Below, in pieces: positions 34,521-43,400 of a stretch of DNA of 64,000 nucleotides. The notes under the pieces are model-generated. The model did no database searches. It was given only the letters and a program-made list of their open reading frames with translations, and was not told the origin of the DNA. Source of the DNA: Parapedobacter indicus (GTDB lineage Bacteria > Bacteroidota > Bacteroidia > Sphingobacteriales > Sphingobacteriaceae); NCBI RefSeq assembly GCF_900113765.1, contig NZ_FOQO01000013.1, forward strand, positions 62,001 to 126,000. Direction: 5' to 3'. Each line of letters opens with the position of its first letter. The stretch's first letter is position 1. The position numbers and the translations under genes were made by a program.

Positions 34521-36608
34521 TTAATACCGCAACACGAAATACCCTTTCCGGTACTTCCACGTGCTGCCGTCTTTTAGCTCTACAATATAGAAATACGTAC
34601 CTGCGGGCAAGAGCAGCTGGCCGGTTCCGACACCCCGGAACGCCACGCGGTCGTTGTCGTAGCCACTGGCCTCATATACCACCGTGCCGTTGCGGTTGAA
34701 GATGTTTACGCGGTTCTCAGGGTAATCGCGGATTCCCTCAATCATCAGGAATTCGTTGATTCCATCTGCATTGCGCGATACCGCAGGATGTACACGCACC
34801 GGGAAGTCCGAGGAGGGATCCACCACACGTACCGTCGCCGTTACCGGCTCGGCCGCTTCGTGATTACCATCGCCCGCCTGTGTGGCTGTGATGCGTACCG
34901 TGCCCAGCCGGAGGATGGTCAGCGTAGTGGCATCCAGCATTGCTACCTGCTCATCGTCCAACCTCAATGTCACCGGCAGGCCGCTGCTGGCACTTACATT
35001 GAGCGCTATACTACCCGCGTCTCGGTTCACTTCCGCAGGCGCATCGAATTGGATGGTCTGCCTGGCTTTCTGAACCGTCAGTACCCGACTGAAAGACGGC
35101 TGGTTGGCGTAATTCGCATTTGCTGCCACCGCCGCCGTGAGGGTGGCTGTACCAGCACCCGTGATGCGGATCAGCCCGTTATCGGTTACCTCCACTACCG
35201 ATGTGTTGTCGCTGGTGTACACCACGGCCTCCCCACTGCTGGAGGTGGCTCCTGCATTGAAATCATCGTCGCCATATACCTTGTCGCCGATGACCGGGAA
35301 ATCCAGGGTACGGACGGCAGGAGTGATAACCAAGCGCGCGCTAAGCGTCAGCTCATCAAATCCATCCAGCTCGATACGCGCAGTTACCGTATATACACCG
35401 GCGTCGGTAGCGGCATTGCCTGCCGTCGGTTCATCACCTTCAAGCTGAATTGTATAGCGCACCGTTGCTGCGGTTGGTAGGTTTTGTACCGCCAATGCAT
35501 GGGTTTTGCCATCGTAAGCCGTCGTGGCAGGCTCCAACGTCACACCGGCCAGCGACCCTCTTTCCACCGTTACTGCAATGGAAGCCTTTATGTTGTCCGG
35601 GTTGAACGTGCCATCCGTTGGAACGACTGTGCCTTCAAACAAATAAGTTGCCGGTGCTGTGGCATGATAAGCGGGTGTGCCGCCATCCCAATTGACTGCC
35701 CATTGCTGTTCATCGCCATTTTCAAGAGAGACCGCTGCGGTTTCTGGCAAGGGCAGGTCGCCAAGTGGGGTGCCATAGTCGACGGTAATGGGTTCAAACG
35801 GATCGATGCGTTCCAGCTTCCAGTATTCAGTCTGTGCTGTTCCTGCCGGGGATACCTGCGTACCACCCGCTCCATCCACGGCTACGAGCCGGAAATGGTA
35901 TTGCCTGCCCGCCTCCAGTCCATCGAGGGCTACTGAGATCTGTTCCCCTACGATGAGCGGATCCATTCCCGGTACCAATGTCATGAAATCGGGCGTGGTA
36001 GCTACTTCTATGCGGTAGTCCGTTGTGCCGGCAACCGGTAGCCACTCCAATGTAAAGCCCTGCTGGGTGATCGCAGATACATCGGGCGTTTCGGGTTTCA
36101 GGACGTAGCCTACCGTCGTAGGATCTGCCAACGTGAGCGCGTGCAGTGGCTGGTTATTCAGTATTGTTTGTACAAACCGTTCATCGATATTGCGCATGCT
36201 GGCTAGCGGCCGAAAGGGTTCATCGGTTGCCGATTGCGCGAACACCCACAGGTTCGCTTCGTCATGGCCGGCTACGTCCGCCTCACGGTACCGGATGCGG
36301 ATAGTGCCCGAAAAATTTACAGGCTCAGCAAATCGGTACACCTGCGGCAAGGAGGAACCCGGCCCGATGGATACCGCTGTGGCACTTCGCGACAGGCGGT
36401 TCTGCACAATCGGTACGGGATGCCGCGCTGTCGGTTGGAAAGCCAAGCCTTCCGAAGAAAACCAGTCGGTTGGCCGTATGGATAGGCCTTCATTTCCTGC
36501 GCTGACCTGCGCCAGCGCCTCCGGCGGGGCCAGCCAAGCGAGCAACGCGACGGCGGCCAAGACCCGCAGCCGTCGGTGCAGTGTTCGGAGTTGATTAGTC
36601 ATCGTCAT
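34521..36608 (-). CDS. T9SS-exported adhesin-like protein with Ig/MBG domains
   Basis: 695 residues. Signal peptide (1-34, ending APPEALAQ); an N-terminal beta region; a fibronectin-III-like domain near 190-275 (FTLEWLPVAGTTDYRIEVAT); MBG-like domains near 350-430 (GVTLEPATTAYDGKTHAL); an Ig-like Big domain near 440-600 (VVEVTDNGLIRITGAGTATL); and a C-terminal type B T9SS/gliding-motility sorting domain (VNIFNRNGTVVYEASGYDN, ending WKYRKGYFVLRY). Secreted and probably surface-held. Eight bases separate it from the collagen-like gene. Confidence 0.85.
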   Translation of the reverse strand: MTMTNQLRTLHRRLRVLAAVALLAWLAPPEALAQVSAGNEGLSIRPTDWFSSEGLAFQPTARHPVPIVQNRLSRSATAVSIGPGSSLPQVYRFAEPVNFSGTIRIRYREADVAGHDEANLWVFAQSATDEPFRPLASMRNIDERFVQTILNNQPLHALTLADPTTVGYVLKPETPDVSAITQQGFTLEWLPVAGTTDYRIEVATTPDFMTLVPGMDPLIVGEQISVALDGLEAGRQYHFRLVAVDGAGGTQVSPAGTAQTEYWKLERIDPFEPITVDYGTPLGDLPLPETAAVSLENGDEQQWAVNWDGGTPAYHATAPATYLFEGTVVPTDGTFNPDNIKASIAVTVERGSLAGVTLEPATTAYDGKTHALAVQNLPTAATVRYTIQLEGDEPTAGNAATDAGVYTVTARIELDGFDELTLSARLVITPAVRTLDFPVIGDKVYGDDDFNAGATSSSGEAVVYTSDNTSVVEVTDNGLIRITGAGTATLTAAVAANANYANQPSFSRVLTVQKARQTIQFDAPAEVNRDAGSIALNVSASSGLPVTLRLDDEQVAMLDATTLTILRLGTVRITATQAGDGNHEAAEPVTATVRVVDPSSDFPVRVHPAVSRNADGINEFLMIEGIRDYPENRVNIFNRNGTVVYEASGYDNDRVAFRGVGTGQLLLPAGTYFYIVELKDGSTWKYRKGYFVLRY

Positions 36609-36616
36609 ATCCTCCG

Positions 36617-38041
36617 TTAGTCAATCGCCAGGCCGGCGCTTGCATAGCCGGATAACGCAATCGCCATATCAATGCCTGCAGTAACATTAGTAGAGAAGAC
36701 CAGTAACAGCCGCGATCCGGCGGTGACGGGGATGCTGAGACCCGTGGTTTTGCCATCAGCGATAGCCCCGATGGATACAATTCCGGTAAAGGTAGGTGCC
36801 AATGTGACCACTGCACCCGGTACCGGATGAAACATGTTGTCTGGCGTAGAGCTTTGGTACAGCTGTGCCGTCACCGTAACGGTACTACCAACGAGCGACA
36901 ACGCTGTTGTCGTGCTAAAGAAGGCATATAGCGAGGTGATGGTTCCATCCCGTGGTACCGAAAAGGCCATGTTTAGGTTCGTCCCACTTGCACCAGTCAA
37001 ATCGATACCACCGCCGAAATTCTGTATGCCCGATGCGGAATTTCCGAAACCCAACGCCGCAGACGTGCCAGTAAGACCACCCAGCACAGTCGTCATCGTG
37101 ACGGGTACACCGGAGGCAAACGGAATGATGGCGCCACCCCCTGAAGTGCCCGCAGGCCCTACAGGCCCGGTATCTCCCTTGGCGGCCACCAATGCATAAT
37201 CCGGGCTGGTGCCCGGAATTCCGGTAGGTGCGGCAACGCTCACCGTATAGGTCGATCCATTGTACGAAACAGGCTGCCCGATTGGATAGGTCGGAGCATC
37301 CCCTGGATTGAAAACCACGAGGTTGTATAATCCCCCTTGTGGGCCGACAGGACCGGCTGGCCCTTGTGGACCTGCGGGACCAGGGTCGCCTTGAATGCCG
37401 GGGTCGCCTTGAACGCCTTGCGGACCGATAGGCCCAACTGGACCTGGGAGACCGGGATCGCCTTGTAATCCTTGAATGCCGGGGTCACCCTGCAATCCTT
37501 GCGGACCGATGGGTCCGATTGAGCCTTGTGGTCCGGGGTTACCTTGCAACCCCTGAGGGCCTGCCGGTCCAGCCACACCTGTGGCGCCCGGAACACCCGG
37601 TAAACCCTGCGCGGCAATCAGCATGTATGCAGCGCTACCCCCCGGAGTTCCCGTCGGTGCATCGGTGGCTGCAACATACGTCGACCCGCCATACGTCACC
37701 ACCTGTCCCGCCTGGTAGTCAGCTGCTTCGCCGGCATCAAATTCCACCGTGTTGGCAAAGGGGTTTTCACCCGCGCCGAGACGTTGCCACGTGCTGCCCG
37801 TAAAATAATAAAATCCCGGTTCGTCATCGGTTTGGTAGATCAGCAAACCTTCCGCAGGCGCCGCGGGTCGATTGACTTTTGGCATGCGCGGAATCAGTAT
37901 TCCTTTGCTGTCGGAAAGCACTTCCAATTGGGCAGATTCGTGCGGCACCTCGATACCGACACCCACTTGGGCTTGTAAATCGAATGGGGAGCTGAAAGCA
38001 CACAGGCCTATCAGCAGCATTAACAGTAACTGTTTGTTCAT
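36617..38041 (-). CDS. collagen-like surface protein with BclB-type C-terminal domain
   Basis: 474 residues. Signal peptide to about residue 25; an N-terminal domain common in Bacteroidota fibre proteins (VPHESAQLEVLSDSKGILIP, GFYYFTGSTWQRLG); a Gly-X-Y tract from about residue 144 to 235 (GLPGVPGATGVAGPAGPQG onward); a short second tract; then a C-terminal domain from about residue 300 that closely resembles the BclB domain of Bacillus exosporium glycoproteins (IIPFASGVPVTMTTVLGGL, DGTITSLYAFFSTTTAL, LLLVFSTN, SGYASAGLAID). That domain probably trimerises the collagen stalk. First gene of the operon with the T9SS protein and PorP/SprF. Confidence 0.85.
   Translation of the reverse strand: MNKQLLLMLLIGLCAFSSPFDLQAQVGVGIEVPHESAQLEVLSDSKGILIPRMPKVNRPAAPAEGLLIYQTDDEPGFYYFTGSTWQRLGAGENPFANTVEFDAGEAADYQAGQVVTYGGSTYVAATDAPTGTPGGSAAYMLIAAQGLPGVPGATGVAGPAGPQGLQGNPGPQGSIGPIGPQGLQGDPGIQGLQGDPGLPGPVGPIGPQGVQGDPGIQGDPGPAGPQGPAGPVGPQGGLYNLVVFNPGDAPTYPIGQPVSYNGSTYTVSVAAPTGIPGTSPDYALVAAKGDTGPVGPAGTSGGGAIIPFASGVPVTMTTVLGGLTGTSAALGFGNSASGIQNFGGGIDLTGASGTNLNMAFSVPRDGTITSLYAFFSTTTALSLVGSTVTVTAQLYQSSTPDNMFHPVPGAVVTLAPTFTGIVSIGAIADGKTTGLSIPVTAGSRLLLVFSTNVTAGIDMAIALSGYASAGLAID
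37336..37611 (-). repeat. Gly-X-Y (collagen-like) coding repeat
   Basis: About 92 codons of uninterrupted Gly-X-Y triplets rich in Pro and Gln, visible as repeated words such as GGGTCGCCTTG on the plus strand. Internal near-identical blocks make it prone to length change. Confidence 0.9.
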
Positions 38042-38446
38042 GGTAGATGTTTAAAAAATATTGAAGCGATGAGACTGATTAGGGCGCAAATATAGGCTAA
38101 TTGTCACAAACCGTAAAAAAAACGAAAAATTACATGACCATTCCTAATACTGATAAGCAATCTGCTACTTTGGTGAAGTAGATGACGATGGAAACCTACA
38201 TCCCCTGCCCCCTATTGTAGCCTTATATCAAGGCGTTTCATATCATTGAAAGCAGTGCTACTCCCCTCGAAAACCAGGTTTTTCCCCGTACAACGATAGC
38301 GCTGGCCTTCCGCTTCGGTGGGCAGGTACCCGATGACTCATGTAGCCATGGCTTCATTGCTGAACCCTGATGTGTTGCGCTTGGTAAGAAATGTCACCTA
38401 ATCTTCAGGTTTTCAAAAATTCCTTGCACAGGAAACCAAACCCTGT
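38042..38446. other. intergenic between divergent genes
   Basis: Contains the promoter of the collagen-like operon at its left end and that of tetR at its right end. The middle (about 38150-38400) carries no recognisable gene or repeat; short frames there (e.g. GRYPMTHVAMASLLNP) match nothing I know. Confidence 0.35.
38087..38094 (-). promoter_or_regulatory. -7 element of the collagen-like operon
   Basis: TATATTTG on the minus strand (38094-38087) fits TAnnTTTG exactly and lies 46 bases before the start codon. A TTG at the standard -33 distance is not evident. Confidence 0.5.
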
Positions 38447-38454
38447 TACTTTTG
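38424..38454 (+). promoter_or_regulatory. promoter of tetR
   Basis: TTG (38424-38426), 20-base spacer, TACTTTTG (38447-38454): an exact Bacteroidota -33/-7 pair. The operator begins at the next base, covering the expected transcription start. Confidence 0.65.
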
Positions 38455-38467
38455 CTAACACTGTTAG
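38455..38467. promoter_or_regulatory. TetR operator, copy 1
   Basis: CTAACACTGTTAG, a perfect dyad around a central base, directly after the -7 element of tetR and 13 bases before its ATG. The same site recurs before the efflux genes, so autoregulation by the TetR protein is the simple reading. Confidence 0.7.
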
Positions 38468-38480
38468 GTAAAGGAAGCAG

Positions 38481-39092
38481 ATGAGCATTATCGCTGAACG
38501 GAGAATACGAGAAAAGGAGGCCATGCGGACCAACATCCTGACCACGGCGTGGCAGATCGTGAAGGAAGAAGGGTGGCAGTCGCTATCCATCCGTAAGATT
38601 GCCGATGCGATCCAGTACAGCGTGCCCGTGATCTACGATTACTTTGACAATAAGGAAGCTATTTTGCTCGAGTTTGGCAAACAGGGTTTTGAACTGGTCA
38701 TAAAAAAGCTGAAGTCGGCAAAGGCCAGTTCTACGGATCCAGCCGAGCAGCTCAAAGCAATCGCCGATGCATATTGGGCATTTGCCTTCCGGAATAAGGA
38801 ATACTACCAGCTGATGTGGGGAATGGGCGCTCCCACCTGCGAAATGGACAAATGCATGCCGGAACGTTCGGTATTCCGGGATCTAGTGATGGGCCCGATG
38901 ATCGAAATCATTGAAAAGGCAAAACATGGCGACGCAGAAACCAACGCCTGCCTGAAGTACCATACCTTTTGGTCTATCCTGCACGGATTGATTTCCATCA
39001 AGATGGTGGCACCTGCGGACGATACCGAGCAGCTCAATAAATTGGTGCTCGACGACGCCATCACCGGATTTATCAAAAATCTGAAGTCTTAA
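38481..39092 (+). CDS. TetR-family repressor of the efflux operon
   Basis: 203 residues. N-terminal helix-turn-helix: AWQIVKEEGWQSLSIRKIAD then IQYSVPVIYDYFDNKEAILL (residues about 22-62), the canonical TetR layout with DYFDNKE. The C-terminal half resembles the TetR_C_33-type ligand domain (KEYYQLMWGMG, FWSILHGLISIKM). It precedes an RND pump by 98 bases in the same direction and shares an operator with it, so it most likely represses the pump until an effector binds. Confidence 0.9.
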   Translation: MSIIAERRIREKEAMRTNILTTAWQIVKEEGWQSLSIRKIADAIQYSVPVIYDYFDNKEAILLEFGKQGFELVIKKLKSAKASSTDPAEQLKAIADAYWAFAFRNKEYYQLMWGMGAPTCEMDKCMPERSVFRDLVMGPMIEIIEKAKHGDAETNACLKYHTFWSILHGLISIKMVAPADDTEQLNKLVLDDAITGFIKNLKS

Positions 39093-39109
39093 TTTTTTTT
39101 GCCTAACCC

Positions 39110-39124
39110 CCTAACAGTGTTAGG
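39110..39124. promoter_or_regulatory. TetR operator, copy 2
   Basis: CCTAACAGTGTTAGG, a perfect 15-bp dyad between tetR and the membrane-fusion gene, 67 bases before its ATG. It is the reverse complement of the copy-1 core with its flanks. A half-site CCTAAC lies just upstream at 39102-39107. Confidence 0.75.
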
Positions 39125-39190
39125 AAATATAATAGCGATAGGAACTAAATAACAATAATCGTTTACATCATCAATAATAATAAATAAGTC

Positions 39191-40381
39191 ATGAATAGTA
39201 TCTTACCAACTCAAGCGAAATATAATCCAGTCCGGTACCTATTGCCGCTCGTCGGGCTGTCCCTGCTGGTCGTTGCCCAGGCGTGCAGCACGTCCACAGG
39301 AAGCGAACAGCCGGCGAATGCGCCGCAACGTTTGCCGGTGCTAACGCTGCATCCGCAATCAGCGACCACTTACGACGAATACCCCGCCGCCCTTGAAGGC
39401 AGTAAGGACATCGAGATTCGCCCGCAGGTGGAAGGCCAGCTCGAACACATTTATGTAGACGAAGGGGCCTATGTACAACAGGGCCAGCCCCTCTTCCGCA
39501 TCAACGCCCGCGTATATACCGAGCAGCTCAACAACGCCAAAGCAACATTGGCCGCGGCGGAGGCGAACCTGACCAATGCGCGCATCGATGTAGGCAAACT
39601 GACGCCGCTGGTGAAAAACCAGGTGCTCTCGGACGTGCAACTGGATGCCGCCCTGGCCGCAGAACGGGTGGCCGAAGCCAATGTGCTCCAAGCGAAAGCC
39701 GTGGTGGAAAGCGCACAGATCAACCTGGGCTATACGGTAATTTCGGCCCCGGTAGCAGGTTACATCGGCCGTATCCCGTTTAAAATGGGCAGCCTGGTGG
39801 GTACCACGACGCCCCAGCCGCTCACCGTGCTTTCGGAAATCCGCAATGTATTTGCCTACTTCTCCCTGAGCGAGAATGACTTCATCGGGTTTAAAAACCG
39901 GGTGGAAGGCAGCACGATTGCTGACAAAATCAGCCACCTGCCACCGGTGGAGCTGGTATTATCCGACGGAAGCATTTATGCCCAAAAAGGGAAAGTGGAG
40001 GTCGTGTCCGGACAGTTTGACGACCGTACGGGTACCATTACCTTCCGGGCGGTGTTCCCCAACGAAGCGGGTTTGCTGCGTTCGGGCAACACGGGAAAAA
40101 TCCGGATTCCGAATGTGTCGCCATCGGTCATCCTTGTTCCCCAGGAAGCCACTTTCGAGCTGCAGGATAAGGTGTTCGTATTTGCCCTGGCGGATAGCAA
40201 TCGCGTAGAGAGCCGGCCTATCCCCATTGCGGGCAGGAGCGGTACGTATTACCTCGTCGAAAATGGTGTGAAGCCGGGCGACCGCATTGTGTATGCCGGA
40301 TTGGACCGCCTGCAAGACGGTGCGCACATCATACCGGAGCCCGTGGCTCCGGACAGCTTGATTGCCCGAGCGGCGCTGTAA
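39191..40381 (+). CDS. RND efflux periplasmic adaptor (AcrA-type lipoprotein)
   Basis: 396 residues. Lipobox VVAQAC at residues 27-32 anchors it to a membrane. The family layout is complete: barrel/lipoyl halves EIRPQVEGQLEHIYVDEGAYVQQGQPLFRI and VISAPVAGYIGRIPFKMGSL, a coiled hairpin between them (NNAKATLAAAEANLTNARID), the beta-barrel and membrane-proximal domains (VILVPQEATFELQDKVFVFA). It bridges the pump to the outer-membrane channel, both encoded by the next ORF 47 bases downstream. Confidence 0.93.
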   Translation: MNSILPTQAKYNPVRYLLPLVGLSLLVVAQACSTSTGSEQPANAPQRLPVLTLHPQSATTYDEYPAALEGSKDIEIRPQVEGQLEHIYVDEGAYVQQGQPLFRINARVYTEQLNNAKATLAAAEANLTNARIDVGKLTPLVKNQVLSDVQLDAALAAERVAEANVLQAKAVVESAQINLGYTVISAPVAGYIGRIPFKMGSLVGTTTPQPLTVLSEIRNVFAYFSLSENDFIGFKNRVEGSTIADKISHLPPVELVLSDGSIYAQKGKVEVVSGQFDDRTGTITFRAVFPNEAGLLRSGNTGKIRIPNVSPSVILVPQEATFELQDKVFVFALADSNRVESRPIPIAGRSGTYYLVENGVKPGDRIVYAGLDRLQDGAHIIPEPVAPDSLIARAAL

Positions 40382-40428
40382 AATAACGCGGGCATATTTA
40401 TTTTTCTTAGTTAAAACAACGCGATTCG

Positions 40429-43400
40429 ATGTTACAAAAATTTATCGAACGGCCGGTGCTGTCGACCGTCATATCCATCTTATTGGTGATACTCGGCACG
40501 ATTTCGGCCCTTACATTACCCATTTCCCAGTTCCCCGACATCGCTCCACCCACCGTGGTGGTAACGGCGTCCTATCCCGGGGCCAATGCAGAAACCGTGG
40601 CCCGCTCGGTGGCCACACCCATCGAGGAGGCAGTAAACGGGGTGGAAAACATGACCTACATGACCTCCAACTCCAGCAACGACGGGAGTATGACCCTGAC
40701 CGTGTTCTTCAAACAGGGCACCGATCCGGATATCGCGGCCGTAAACGTGCAGAACCGGGTGTCCAAGGCGAGCAACAAAATTCCGCAGGAGGTGATCCAG
40801 GCGGGTATATCCACACAGAAACAGCAAAACAGTTTTTTGATGTTCGTGGCGCTCACCAGCAAAGACAGCCTATACGACGAAGCGTTTATACAGAATTACC
40901 TCAAGATAAACGTGATTCCGCAGATGCAACGGATACCGGGCGTGGCAGAGGTGCAGCCTTTCGGTGGCCGCGAATACGCGATGCGTATCTGGCTGCAGCC
41001 GGACCGCCTCATGGCTTACAACCTGTCGCCCCAGGATGTGATGCGCGCCATTGCCGACCAAAACGTGGAAGCAGCGCCGGGTAGGCTGGGACAAAGCAGC
41101 CCGGAGATGTTTGAATACGTACTGAAATACAAGGGCAAGCTCAACGAAAACCAGGACTACGAAAACATGATCATCACGGCCACCAACGATGGGCAGCTCA
41201 TCCGCCTGAAAGATGTGGCCCGGGTATCATTCGGTTCGTTTTCCTATGCGGCCAACAGCCGCCTGAACGGAGGAGCCACCTCGGGCATAGCCCTGCTACA
41301 GACCGCCGGTTCCAATGCCAACGAAATCCTCATCGAAGCGAAAAAGCAGATCGAAGTGCTGAAGGAGGCGCTGCCCAAAGGCATTGAGCCGATCGTTATG
41401 TTCAACGCCAAGGATTTCCTTGATGAATCGATCAGCCAGGTGAACCATACCCTCATCGAGGCTTTCATCCTGGTGTTCCTGGTTGTGTTCATCTTCCTGC
41501 AGGATTTCCGCTCGACGCTCATACCGGCCATCGCCGTGCCCGTAGCCATCATCGGCACGTTTTTCTTCATGCAGCTTTTCGGATTCAGCATCAATTTACT
41601 TACGTTGTTTGCCCTGGTGCTGGCCATCGGCATCGTGGTCGACGACGCCATTGTGGTGGTAGAGGCCGTCCATTCGAAAATGGAACGGACGGGTCTCTCC
41701 CCCAGGGACGCCACCCAGGAGTCGATGAAAGAGATATCCGGGGCCATCGTTTCCATCACGCTGGTGATGGTGGCCGTATTCGTACCGGTTACCTTCATGC
41801 AGGGGCCTGCCGGTGTGTTTTATACGCAGTTTGCCTTTACGTTGGCGGTAGCTATCGGCATCTCGGCGCTGAACGCCCTCACACTCAGCCCGGCATTATG
41901 TGCCCTGTTCCTGAAAAACCCACATAGCGAGGGCACTGAAACGGGTGCTGAACCCGGCAATAAGGGTGGGTTCCTGAAACGGTTTTTTTCGGCCTTCAAC
42001 GTGGCATTTACAGCCATCACCGACAAGTATGTGAAATCCCTTCAGCTGCTGATGCGCCGCAAATGGGTGGTGGTATCGGGCCTGGCGCTGGTGACTGCCG
42101 TGACGGTGTTCATGATCCAGCGCACCCCCACGGGATTTATTCCCACGGAAGACCAGGGTTTTGTACTGTACGCCGTGAATACGCCGCCGGGCAGCTCGCT
42201 GGCCCGGACGGAACGGGCAATGAAGCAGATCGAGGAAATCGTGGCCAATGAGCCGTTTACCCTCAACCACTACCAGGTGGATGGTCTCAACTTCATCTCA
42301 AATGCGAATGCTGCACCCTATGGTGCCGGATTTATCCGTACCAAGCCGAAAGACCAGCGCGGTCCCATCAAAGACTACGAAGCCATCGCGGCAAGCCTCA
42401 CCCAGAAAGTGGCGGCCGAGGTAAAAGGTGCGCAGGCGGTATTCTTCACCTTCCCTACGGTATCCGGTTTCGGCAATGTGGATGGCTTCGAATTCATGCT
42501 GCAGGACCGTGGCAATGGGTCGCTGCAAAAACTCGACGCCACCGCAAAGGAGTTTATCGCTGCCTTGTCGAAACGGGAGGAAATTGCCTTTGCCTTTACC
42601 ACGTTTGCAGCAAATAATCCGCAATACGAACTGGTAATCGATGACGAAAAAGCCAAGCAACTGGGTGTCAACGTAAGCGACCTGCTGCAAACGGTGCAGA
42701 TTTATTTCGGAAGCACGTTTGTGTCAGACTTCAACCGCTTCGGGAAATTCTACCGGGTAATTGCACAGGCCGACATTCCCTACCGGGCCAATGCATCGTC
42801 ACTCAATGAGATTTACGTAAAAAATGCCGACGGCGGTATGGTGGCAGCCAATACGATGGTGACGCTGAACCGCGTATATGGGCCCGAAACGGTAACCCGC
42901 AACAACCTCTACAATGCCGTGACCATCAATGGCAAGCCAAACGTGGGGTACAGCACAGGGGATGCCATCGTGGCCATTGAAGAAACGGCCCGCGAGGTGC
43001 TGCCCCGCAACTTCGCCTACGAATGGACGGGCATGACCCGCGAGGAAAAAAGTGCCGGGTCGCAGCTCACCGTTATCTTCATCATGAGCCTGGTGTTTGT
43101 CTTCTTCCTGCTGGCAGCGCAGTATGAAAGTTACATCCTGCCCCTGGCGGTGGTTACCACCATCCCGCTGGGAATCTTCGGAGTCATGCTGTTCATCAAC
43201 CTGATGGGCATCGAAAACAACATTTATGTGCAGGTAGCAATGATCATGCTGATCGGCTTGCTGGCGAAAAATGCCATCCTCATCGTGGAATATGCCCTGC
43301 AACGGCGAAGGGCGGGAATGGGGCTCCTTGAATCGGCACTGGAAGCTTCGCGGCTGCGGCTACGCCCCATACTGATGACCTCTTTTGCCTTTATCGTGGG

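Noticed and set aside
37336..37611. Possible CRISPR or tandem-repeat array
   Set aside because: The repeated words encode Gly-X-Y triplets in frame; no constant repeat with unique spacers.
40362..41084. 240-codon frame overlapping the pump start
   Set aside because: Out-of-frame shadow of the RND pump, Arg/His/Gly-rich.
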